A stretch of DNA of 64,000 nucleotides, taken from contig NC_068563.1 of the NCBI RefSeq assembly GCF_022201045.2, forward strand, positions 3,472,001 through 3,536,000, given 5' to 3'. Below are positions 45,760 through 55,892 of this stretch, one piece after another. The notes under the pieces are model-generated. The model did no database searches, had not been told where the DNA came from, and saw only the letters and a list, made by a program, of their open reading frames with translations. Source of the stretch: Citrus sinensis (lineage: Eukaryota; Streptophyta; Magnoliopsida; Sapindales; Rutaceae). A program made the translations under genes and the position numbers. Numbering within the stretch: the first letter of the stretch is position 1; the number at the start of each line of letters is the position of its first letter.

Positions 45760-46937
45760 TTTGATTGTGTAATACTTAAAGCAATTAAATTATGAAGGTA
45801 GAAGAAGTGACAAAATTTATAGATGATAAAGAATAGATCAAGTCAATAAATCTGCTGAGTAATACATTTTGACCGCTAGCTTGGTAAGTGAAAGAATGGG
45901 TGCACAATTTCCCACCGATAGGGATGGCCCTGTAGATTATTCAAAGGTTTGATTAATTTTCCAATAACCAATCTTGGTCTGAAATTAATTAAATCTTGGT
46001 AGTGCACAAGAGGGACCGGTGGTTTTGAGACCTCTATTTAAATAACTAAAGACAATTTAATTTATTTTAGCGTGCATCAACAATTTCATTGACCATCTTT
46101 ATTATGTATTTAAGACGAGGAGTAATAGTTGTTCATTCCACAAATAATTTAATATTTGAATATCCTTTTTAATCAAACTTTTTTTATTTTTAATTAAAAA
46201 TAAAATTTTTCAATTTATCTCTTAAATTTATGAAAATATCAATTTACTTTCCTTTACTATTAAAAAATAAAAAAAATTATTTATTAATGGACCCTCCATC
46301 TATCGTAATGTTTTGAAATATAAATGAAGGCAAATTGTTGTTTTCGTAATCTAGAGATTAAATTGAAGATTGTCATTTTAGGTTGTAGTTAAATGGAAAT
46401 TTTTATCTATTACAATCTATAGATATATATAATACTTTGTTAGAATTTTTACTTTTTCTTTTTTACAATTTATTAAACAAAGATCTAGCTAGCTTTTTCA
46501 CATTTTATTCAATATGTCCCCGCCATAAAATTATTTACATCAATTTCATGGTGGAAGAGAATTATATTTCATCGAATATTCCTACTTCTGAACTTTTATT
46601 CACTCCTCGTCCATTGATAATTAACCAGTAAATAAATAAATTATCATCATGGCTTATTCAATATAAAAATATAAGAATATATATGCTAGATTTTTTAATA
46701 AATTAATTTGTATTCTATCCACACCAAAAAAAAAATTCCAAATAAACGTAGAATCAAAACTCTCACAAAAATGATTGTCTACACCAATCATTCTTTTATT
46801 TTCGACATGAAAAAGTGATTGATGCGGTTTAAGCTATATATTCACATATAACAAGTAGCATATATAATAAAAGGCCACTCATTGGCAACAGTTTCAAGCA
46901 TAAGAACTTAGTAATAAAACGGAAAAAAAAAATTAAA
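45760..46937. other. Intergenic spacer between canonical CXE copies 2 and 3
   Basis: AT-rich. No coding or RNA feature recognised. Confidence 0.5.
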
Positions 46938-47849
46938 TCACTTGGTACTCTTAATAAAATTAACCAGTTTTTGCAAAAACGGTCCAACATTTTTACTTTT
47001 GGGATTGAACATATGAAAGCAATGGTCTTCCCCTAACGTCTGATAAAATTCAGCTTTGCCGTGCCACTCACTTTTCTTCAGAGTCTCGTAATAATACACG
47101 CCCCTATTCCTTAGGCCATCTTTCTCCGCCACGCAAACCAAAACCCTATCCGATCTCATCATCTTTAGATTCGGGTCCAAGGCCGGGTTCAGTATCGGGT
47201 CTTCCTCGAACCCGGCGCTTGTGGGACACATATAGGCATACATCTCATCTAGCTTTTGTTCCCCGAAAAATGGGTGCACCATGAGGGTGCCAACGATGTT
47301 CAAGCTACACATGTATTTAGCGCCAACTTGGACTGCCACGTAGTGGGCAATGTTTGCCCCGGCACTCTCACCCGCCAAAAATACCCGTCCAAAATCCGCA
47401 TGCCTGTTAAGCAACGGTTCGGGCCCTTGCCCGTATGAATGCGAGGCAACCCATTCTAGCCCGGCCCATGAGTCTTCGTGTGCAATTGGTAAGTGGTGTT
47501 CCGGGGCCAGCCTGTAGTCAATAGTGATGGCCACAATGTTGGCTTTGACAACCAAAGATGTGAGAAAACGTTTGAATGGCATGTCCAATGCTGATCCAAG
47601 GCAGAACCCTCCACCGTGGTAGTGTATGAGGAGGGGAAGCCTTTGATGTGGGCCGTCGATTTTCGGGACGAAGATACGGGCTTTTACGCCCGTTTCGGGC
47701 GAGACAACCACGTCCTTGGACTGGACTCCAGTGTCCGGGTCCAGGCCCGGCAGAGCAGGCTCCATGGTTGTGCACCTCTCGATGGCGCCATCTTTGTAAA
47801 CTTTGAAGAAAGGAAAATCATGGATTACCTCATTGTTGCTCGAATCCAT
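46938..47849 (-). CDS. Carboxylesterase (CXE), canonical group, copy 3
   Basis: An intronless 303-residue protein from ATG 47849 (MDSSNNEVIHDF...), chosen because the longer reading starts at TTG. HGGGF is at 78-82, so this copy has the full Gly triplet where its neighbours have HGGAF. GESAG has Ser162, with Asp244 (VAEKDGL) and His276 (GEDHCFH). IDYRLAPEHHLP is near-canonical. It is more diverged from copies 1 and 2 than they are from each other. Likely an active cytosolic esterase; substrate not predictable from sequence. Confidence 0.94.
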   Translation of the reverse strand: MDSSNNEVIHDFPFFKVYKDGAIERCTTMEPALPGLDPDTGVQSKDVVVSPETGVKARIFVPKIDGPHQRLPLLIHYHGGGFCLGSALDMPFKRFLTSLVVKANIVAITIDYRLAPEHHLPIAHEDSWAGLEWVASHSYGQGPEPLLNRHADFGRVFLAGESAGANIAHYVAVQVGAKYMCSLNIVGTLMVHPFFGEQKLDEMYAYMCPTSAGFEEDPILNPALDPNLKMMRSDRVLVCVAEKDGLRNRGVYYYETLKKSEWHGKAEFYQTLGEDHCFHMFNPKSKNVGPFLQKLVNFIKSTK

Positions 47850-48195
47850 TTTGCAGGAAAGTGTCAAGCGAAAGAGAAATTGTGAATGTCTTTAACAATT
47901 AATAAACGTAACGTGTTATAAAGAAATAGACAATATTTGCAAGCTAAATATCTGCTTGTTTGGTGGGAAAATTGGCAAGAGGTGGCACAATTTATGGACA
48001 CAATTGTTTTTATGACCGGGTTGTGAGGCTCATCCACAGCTGGTCCAGGCTACCATACACATAAATACTCAACTATATTGATACTTGTGACAAGAACGAA
48101 AATTAAAGGCCATTTCAAATAATATAAAATAATACGTGCACCCACGAATATCTATTAATTATCCGAACCAAGAAGTAAAACGTTAACGTTCAGTT

Positions 48196-49104
48196 TCATT
48201 GATAGATGAAATCAACCATTTTCTTCACCAAGGGCTTAACCTTCTCAGTATTGGGATCACTAAACATATGAAAGCAATGGTCCCCATCAAGAGTCTCGTA
48301 CAATTCTACTCTGCCACCCCACTCACTTTTAGCCAAAGTCTCATAATAAGCCCCGCCTCTATCTCTGAGCTCATCGTTCTCGGCCACACACACCAACAAT
48401 CGCTTGCAAGCCATTTTCTTCAAGTTCGGATCCACTTCTGGGTTCAAATTCGGGTCATCATCCAAATCGCTACTTGGACATACATACTTGTACAGTGCAT
48501 CATGCTGCTTGACTCCAAAGAATGGGTGCACTGCAAGTACCCCAGTAATTTTCAACCCAGCCAAGCCGGTACTGCCAGCTCGGACCGCCACGTGGTGAGC
48601 TATATTCGCCCCGGCACTCTCGCCCTCCAAGCAAAACCGCCCCAGGTCGGCATATTTGTTGAGCCAAGGTTCGGGGCCTGACCCGTTGGAGTGGGTAGCA
48701 ACCCACTGCAGCGCGGCCCATGAGTCATCATAAGCAATTGGGAGAGGATGCTCTGGGGCAAGCCTATAATCAATGGATACGGCAATGATATTACCATGGG
48801 ACACAAGCGAATTGAGATAATTAGTTCCATTTGTATCAAAGGCCGAGGCTATGCTAAAAGCTCCGCCATGGTAGTGAACCAGGAGTGGAAGCTTTTGGGG
48901 TGGGCCGTCGATTTTTGGAATGAAAATACGGGCCTTAACGCTGGTCTCCGGCGAGACCACGACGTCTTTGGATTGGACTCCGGTTGCTGTGTCTAGGCCT
49001 GGGGGAACGTAAACTGTATTAAGATACCTCTCTATGGTGCCATCTTTGTAAACTTTGAAGTAGGGTGGGAAATCATGGGTAACTTGTTTAGTGTTTGAAG
49101 CCAT
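48196..49104 (-). CDS. Carboxylesterase (CXE), canonical group, copy 4
   Basis: An intronless 302-residue protein from ATG 49104 (MASNTKQVTHDF...). HGGAF is at 79-83, followed by SIASAF instead of CLGSAF. GESAG has Ser163, Asp244 lies in VAENDEL, and His276 lies in DGDHCFH. The segment IDYRLAPEHPLP is canonical. The residue before the elbow is Glu (CLEGESAG), unlike the Ala or Gly of its neighbours. It is the last intact gene of the array and starts only 346 bp beyond the start codon of copy 3, with no other gene between. Confidence 0.94.
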   Translation of the reverse strand: MASNTKQVTHDFPPYFKVYKDGTIERYLNTVYVPPGLDTATGVQSKDVVVSPETSVKARIFIPKIDGPPQKLPLLVHYHGGAFSIASAFDTNGTNYLNSLVSHGNIIAVSIDYRLAPEHPLPIAYDDSWAALQWVATHSNGSGPEPWLNKYADLGRFCLEGESAGANIAHHVAVRAGSTGLAGLKITGVLAVHPFFGVKQHDALYKYVCPSSDLDDDPNLNPEVDPNLKKMACKRLLVCVAENDELRDRGGAYYETLAKSEWGGRVELYETLDGDHCFHMFSDPNTEKVKPLVKKMVDFIYQ

Positions 49105-50437
49105 TGAAGAAGATTTGGGGATGATGGATGAGTGACAAGGAGTTGATGGTGATGTTGGTTATCCAAAACAATTGGGACCTTAACATGTGAAGGCAATAAT
49201 GAACTAGAACTCTAGAAGTCACTGAGCTTTTTCTTATTTCTAATTAGGGATGGTAAAATTTAAATTTATATCAATAATGGATTTGGTAACTTGCACTCTA
49301 AATATTACTTTGAACCTTCTATTATTCTGAATATTCATACATTAATTACTAAAGAAAATTTTTTTTACTTTATACACTATTGAAAATTTGAAAAATATCC
49401 TTACTTAAACTATATAAGTTACTTAACTTTATTTACTTAAAACACTAATAAATTTATTGAGCACACTAAATTTAAAGATTTAACATATACTTACAATAAT
49501 ATATTTGAGTCAAGTTGTAAAAAAAAGCATTTAATATTTGTTGATTTATGTTCAGTATTCAATTTTGCACCAAAAATAACTAGAAATAGGACCATAATAA
49601 AAAAAATATTTGATAAATACTACAAAAAAATTGAAAAAGAAAAAGGAGTAGAAGACGAAGCAACGAAGAATATGAAGAAGAAGGGCCAAACCCCAAAAAA
49701 AGAAAAAGAAAATAGAAACTTTTTTCATTTTTTTAAATAAAAATATATCACATATTTTATAGTCAAAAAATTTTTCAAAGTTGATTTCCTCATTGTTCAT
49801 CTAAATATTAATTAAGATGCTGGAGATAAAAGTTTTACGATTTAAAGTATGAGAATTATAAATTGAACAATGAGTATGCTATATGGGTGTTCAAAGTAAT
49901 ATTGATTTATAATAAATCATCCTTAATAGTGATCCAAATGATTGGTGTTTTTGTAATACAGATTTTTATTAAAATTTGAATGTTCAGAATAACTTTTAGA
50001 GTGCAAATAGCCTTACTCATTAATAATTTTATATTGGAATCTGCATATGTAGATCCACGTAATACTCATGTAAATTTTGGGTAATTAAAAACACATGTTG
50101 TGCTAGCTATTAAAAAAGTGGTGAAATTTGTCTCTTATTTTATCTCAACAACCCAACTGATTGATTTTATACCAATATTCATTTTGTCCTTGTAGAAAAT
50201 TACTTAAAAAGGATATATAATTTTTTAAATACACCCACAAGATAAATTAATTATTATCTAACAATAAATAGTTTTAAGCTCGATTCTATAATTTGCTTCT
50301 GATTGTGTAAGTTATTTCCATTACATTATCTCTAAAAAACTGTTTCTAGATTAGCGCGGCTAGTATAGAGTGAAGAGTGCCTACTATGTGGCCCTTCATT
50401 TGAAACTCAAGGACTTGCATTCAAGTTTCAATACTAA
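49105..50437. other. Intergenic, AT-rich, right edge of CXE cluster
   Basis: No gene is supported. A stretch at about 50355-50437 has a weak tRNA-like look (AGTATAGAGTG and a CATTCAAGTTTC tract), but I cannot call it a SINE. Confidence 0.5.
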
Positions 50438-51354
50438 GTGCATGTTTGGGTTAGCTTAATTAACCTCTTTTTTTACTTTTAAAATTAAAAAAATGTCTTT
50501 TGGGAGAAGCCACAATTTCTAGCTTTTCCCAAAAGACTTTTTAAGAAGCTATTTTCTCACTTATTACACTTTTCATAATTCTTAAATTAACAAATGAACA
50601 AAAAAATATTACATCCATATCCAAACTCTTAAACCATATTTCTTACGTATTTTTCTTGTTTTGCCTTTTCATTGTTCAACCAAAACAACAACAGAAGGAG
50701 CACAATCACCACACCAATCTTCTTTCAAGTAATAATTTTTTTTTGTAATCTCATGCTTTGATTTGCATCTTATTTTTTATTTTTTAATGTGTATATATAT
50801 ATATGCGGAAATCTCATACATTATACGAAAAACTCATACTTTGATTCATTGTCCATTTGATTATACTTTATTTAATTATTTTTTGAAGTAAATTTATAAA
50901 GTTGACTTGGAACGAAGAATAATGTTTTGCGAATTGGTGGAATATGGAGTAGAAGTTAAATTGCCGAATTATATTAAAATAATTTTGTATTGCTAGGGAA
51001 CTTATGCTTAGATAAACTTAAGCTAGTTATTTTTGTTCTTCTTTTTTTATAAAGAAAAACGGTACATTAATTTGTAAAAGTTTAACTAGATTGATCAAAT
51101 AATTATTTTGTTTGTCATTGATTTTTAAATTTGATAAGTATTTGTTAGACTCAAATATTTAAGGGTATTAATGACTTTATAATTATTAAAATGTCTTTTT
51201 TAGATGGTCATCCAAACACTTAAAAAAGAGCTTCTCATTAAAAAAAAAAAAGATCTTTTACTATAGTCATCCAAACAACAAAAATAAGCTAGAGTTTTTA
51301 CTTATATTTTACTTTTAAGTAGAAGCAAAAGCAAAAGCTAACCCAAATAGACCC
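50438..51354. mobile_element. PIF/Harbinger-like MITE, 917 bp, TSD TAA
   Basis: Left end GTGCATGTTTGGGTTAGCTT and reverse-complemented right end GGGTCTATTTGGGTTAGCTT match at most positions. TAA flanks both sides (50435-50437 and 51355-51357). The interior is AT-rich with internal self-complementary arms (CTTTTGGGAGAAGC and GCTTTTCCCAAAAG near 50500). No transposase. Confidence 0.75.
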
Positions 51355-51361
51355 TAAAATT

Positions 51362-52998
51362 GGGCGGTGGAAGTGTTTTTGGAATTTGTCCTTACCATCC
51401 AAGATTAAAATCTTTTATTGGAGATCCTTTTCCAATATTCTACCCACTAATTCAAATTTGCATAAAAGGAAAATTTCAGTTGCTCTTTCATGCCCTTGTT
51501 GTGGGTTTACTTATGAGGATCAATATCATGCTTTGATGGGGGTGTAAACAAGCAAAAAAGGTATGGAAGCTCACGAGGTTTTATTCCTGCCTAAAGCTTA
51601 CAATGCCTATGGAGTTTTCTAATTTGTCCATTCATATATCATCTATATTAACAAAAGATGAGTTTGAAGAATGGGAAGTTTTGTGTTGATCAATTTGGCT
51701 AGCTAGGAATCATATTATTTATAGTAAAGCTATTAGTGAGCCTTAAGCAATTGTTGTCCGAGCTGCGAATGCAATGAATCCATTTAGAGTAGACACTTTG
51801 TAACGTGGAACCAGCAAGAGCATTAAACCCAATACTCCCAGGCTGTGTTGGCAAAGTCCTCCCCTTTTCATGGTACAAAGTCAACATTGATGCAGCTGTT
51901 AGTTCTAAGGAAGATCGTGCTGGTATTGGAGTATTAGTCCGTAATTTGGAAGGCGAAGTTATGGAAGCCTCTATTTGCAAGGTGATCTTTTCTGAAGATA
52001 TAGAGTTTGTAAAAGCTGTCACTGTGAAAAAAGGAATTCAGTTGGTGATGGACATTGAGTTGGCTCCAGCTATAATTAAGTATGATTGTCTCAACGTCAT
52101 TAATCTTATTAGTAACAAAATGCACAACAGATGTTAAATGGGGTGGTTAATCTCCGACATTCAAGAAGTCTTATCTTCTTCTGAGAATTCTTTCCAAGTG
52201 AATTTTGCTCCACGGTCCTGTAATAAAGTTGCATGTCATCTAGCTAAATTAGCTCTATGTAATTCTGAAGGTGGTTGGAATTTTTTACCTTCACATGTAT
52301 TTGTAGCTTGTGAATAACTTGTTACGATTGTTGACCTCGATTCTAGAGGGGTGAGTATCTGAAAAAGGCACTCCGACGCCTAAATTGGTGTTTGGTTAAG
52401 ATTAAAGAAAGAAGAAAAATGGAAAAAATGAGTTTCTCTCTCTAGATATGAACAATATTTTTTTTGGAGGACAAAAACCTCATATTCTCTTAGAGATGAG
52501 TCTTTATTTATAGATGATGAGTGATGTGGATTTAGGGTTTTGTTTTGAACCCTCAATCTAATGACATGTGTCAGCCATCATTTCTGTACACGTGGAGGTG
52601 AATATGATCTAGGGAATTATTACAGCCCTGTATGTTTCCTTACTCGTATGACCTTTGGACGCGATTTCCTTAGGCTAATGGATTGAAGAATTAATTCCCC
52701 CCTCTTGCCATTTTTATAAACTCCAGAAAATTTTTTTCCTTAGATGTTATTCCCCCAAAATAACTTGGATGTTATTTATCCTAAAATAGCTTGGGTGTTT
52801 TTTATCCCGGAATAACTTTTGTTATCTAATAAGATGGACACGTAGTATGGTTAGGTGTCTTTTGGAATACGGCACCTACAAATTCCATTGAGAAAGTTTG
52901 GCTAGAGGAAGCTCCAACTGAGATTGATGCTTATGTCTGTAAAGATAAATCAATGTAATTGTTTTCTATTAATAAACTTTTAATTTAAAAAAAAAAAT
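51362..52998 (+). mobile_element. LINE (L1-type) 3' remnant: zf-RVT, RNase H-like, 3' tail with poly(A)
   Basis: A plus-strand reading gives a reverse-transcriptase zinc-binding segment (PSKIKIFYWRSF, CPCCGFTYEDQYHALMG, then C in the next frame), broken by a one-base shift near 51540. An RNase H-like segment follows at 51805-52317 (WYKVNIDAAVSSKEDRAGIG ... WLISDIQEV ... APRSCNKVACHLAKLAL) with an internal TAA at 52135-52137. About 680 bp of 3' tail ends in an A run at about 52987-52998. The 5' part (endonuclease, RT core) is missing, as usual for 5'-truncated LINEs. A CACTCCGACGCC tract in the tail near 52370 suggests another repeat is embedded. Confidence 0.85.
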
Positions 52999-53005
52999 TG
53001 TTTCT

Positions 53006-53135
53006 GATTCATGGGCTTGGCTGCAATGGGTTGCTTCGGGATTAAGGCTGGAACCAGGGTTAAACAAGAAAGCAGATCTCGGGCGGGTATCGAGCCAACA
53101 CAGCAAGAATAGGTGGCACCCCACATGAATCCCTA
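53006..53135 (+). pseudogene. Carboxylesterase relic fragment, plus strand
   Basis: Codons give DSWAWLQWVAS, then EPGLNKKADLGRV, matching the CXE segment just before the nucleophile elbow (DSWAALQWVAS...EPWLNKHADLGRV). The sequence then jumps to GCCAACACAGCA, equivalent to the ANIAH part just after the elbow. The GxSxG codons are therefore deleted. Nothing else of the gene is recognisable. It starts about 8 bp after the LINE poly(A), so a LINE insertion probably separates it from its lost 5' part. Confidence 0.8.
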
Positions 53136-54374
53136 TGAGCCAACATGAGTTTTTTAATGGGAGTAATACATATTTGACATTTTTATTGAATGAGATATAT
53201 GAGATATATTGAGATTCCAACTGTCAAATCCAAGTAATATGCCTTCTTGAGAACTTTTGTTTTGAACTCTCATATTTTTTTTTCCTCCCATTTTCAGCTC
53301 AGTGCTCATCCATCTCTTCTTCCTCAATGTATCAATTAAGTTATAATTGCATCAATTTGATAATTGCATTTTTTTTAAAAAAAAATGAAACGTAATAGAA
53401 ATAAATTACAAAATTAGACACAAATTACAGAATCGAGCTTAAAGCTATTTATTATTAGATATTAATTTTAATTATCATGTAGTGAATTTAAAAATTATAT
53501 AGCCTTTTAAGAGACCATTTGAGACAGCTGCCCTGCCATACTTTAATTTATGGGAATATCCTCTGAAATAAAGCATGGAGAGCAGATGCGCCTGCGCTGC
53601 CCCAAACGGACCGTAAGTAAACTAAAAGTCTAATAATTAAAACGCGTGAAATATGCTATATTAAATGGTCTATACTAAAATTACATATCATATGGTCTAT
53701 ATTAAAACGCATGCCATAAGCTAAAAGTATACTAATTTAAAAGTTAGAATGTTAGGTGAGCACTGAGCAGCTTGGAGTCTAGCTACCTCATTTCTGTGCT
53801 AGAATTTTAGTTGTTTTTGTATCATTATATGTTTCTTTCGATTTCAAATTTAAATATGATGTGGGCTACATTTATATGTGCCATTAGAAGTGATATAATG
53901 CAACTTAACATGAAGAAAGCAACAAGAATATGGGGAAATAACCGAATAAAAATTCCATATCCATACTCTGTAAAGAGTCACTCACCAAGTAAATTATTGT
54001 AACCAACATGGGAATGGGACTATGAATTTCAATAATTGATACCAGCTTAGACTACACGTTCAATATTGATTAAATTCATATTAATAATCTCATTCTTCAT
54101 AATGGCACATCATTATTGTTAAGCCCTTATACTGGATTTTAACTTTCTTTTCTTTTATTCTTCAATTAAGTTGAGGAGCTGCAACTTTTAATGCGAAAAA
54201 CATATTTAAAACTCTAAATTTGGCATAATAAACAGTTAATGTTCTACAATTCTAGAAACACACATGCAAGCTTTTTTGTTAATGAATCTGATCTATTTGG
54301 GTTGAGAACATCACAGTGTATTCATATTGGTGTATAATATAGCATATTAATTTTAGTTTGGGTATTATTTCACA
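53136..54374. other. Intergenic
   Basis: AT-rich. No coding, RNA or transposon signature recognised. Confidence 0.5.
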
Positions 54375-54387
54375 TTGATACCTTTAT

Positions 54388-54703
54388 TTTTATTTTTTTT
54401 TTATTACATGAGACTATTGCTCAAATTACAACTCATATTACATGAGACTATAACTGATATTTACAAATCAGACTATTACTGGGACCAACTTACATCAATG
54501 CTAATAAAGTGTTGCCCAGATTTTAACCCTCACAAATATTCGAGGGATGTCTACTCCTCACACTTGGGTAAGGAAGAAGATTGTCTTCACTCAAATTTAA
54601 TTGAGGAATGAAATACCCCCACAATGCATTTGTGGGAGTTTGAACTGCTGTCTTTCAAGTTGGAGGGCAACAGCCCTGACCACTCGGCCAAAGGTCGAGT
54701 GGC
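54388..54703 (-). mobile_element. tRNA-derived SINE, 316 bp, with 13-bp target duplication
   Basis: On the minus strand the 5' end carries a tRNA-like head: TTGGCCGAGTGGTC (A box, Ser/Leu-like) and CAGTTCAAACTCCC (B box). The body ends in an A-rich tail (T run on plus, about 54388-54402). The exact direct repeat TTGATACCTTTAT flanks it at 54375-54387 and 54704-54716. The perfect duplication indicates a fairly recent insertion. Confidence 0.92.
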
Positions 54704-54716
54704 TTGATACCTTTAT

Positions 54717-55892
54717 CTTTGTTGAAACAGATAAATTTCACTAACCAAATGAATCTGAATTTTTAATTTTTTTATTCCCAAGCCAATGAGATGGAGCTAT
54801 ATAATTATGAAACAGATGAAATTTAACTGTTCATTCATACAAATTTGAGAGCTCTATTTTTAATTTACATGTATCGTGAGATGAATTAACTAGTTGTGAA
54901 TTATAATGATGTGTGTGTGTATATATAAAAGCACAATAAATCGAAAATATAAAATCAAATCGAATACCTAATCTCACAACGAGTCGAATTTATTTTTAGA
55001 TATTAAAAAAATTAACTTTTAATAATCAAAGCGTATGAAATGACCCAAATAACACTCGAATGAGTGGACAAAAAAACACTTTACCACGTACTACGCCATC
55101 GGGTGAATTTCCATTGGTTAATAATTCTAATTGCTATATTATTAATAAAATCATTATTATTTCTTTGGCAAAGGCATTTGGCAAGGCATTAGGCATTCAT
55201 TTTTGTTTAATATTTTTTTTTGGGTCCAAATATTTTTGTTTAATAATTTTTTTCTTTCTCTTTTTTTTTTTTTTTTGAAGGAATTTTTTTTTCTTTTAAA
55301 TATATAGAAAGGAATGATTTGGAAAGAAAAAAAAAAGCAAAGTGCCGTTACCAAACTTCACAGAAAAGGCGTCCGAAAAGACACGGGTGGGGCCATAAAT
55401 AAATCATTATTAAAATAAACAAATAATGACTTGCCAACTGAGTGGTTCCGCGTCACTGCAAACGACATCGTTTCCTCCTTTAAATCAATGTCGTTAAAAC
55501 TAGTTGTAATCATTGGTATTATTAATAATTTTTCTTAATCTAATAGGATTTAATTTCGTACCTCGCGAGTATACAATACTACCAAGATCCACTGGTGAAT
55601 CAGAAGACCCAGCACCAGTCAATACACAAAGCACGAAAACACAAAAACACTAACAAATTTTAACGAGCAGCAAGCGACCGTGCAACCAACGGTCTTAACA
55701 TAAACATACAATACGAGGAAGGAACAGCTTTTATTTTTCCTTTTTTCAGTTGTCTGTAAATCATCAATTTATGAATTTAAAATGAGAGCTGGAAAAAAGC
55801 TCTGGTGAAAATTGAAAAAAGAGAGTAAAGGTGGGAGCTTTGCAAAGAAACTGAGCTGACGGATGACTTTTTGAGCTTTTTAATTCAACCCC
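54717..55892. other. Intergenic and presumed promoter/5'UTR of the sulfotransferase-like gene
   Basis: AT-rich with T runs at 55260-55300. The last ~300 bp (about 55590-55892) are less AT-rich and likely hold the transcription start and 5'UTR. I cannot place the start site. Confidence 0.5.

Noticed and set aside
54600-54705. A tRNA-Ser/Leu gene on the minus strand
   Set aside because: Only A- and B-box-like regions are present. It has a SINE body, an A-rich tail and target duplications.
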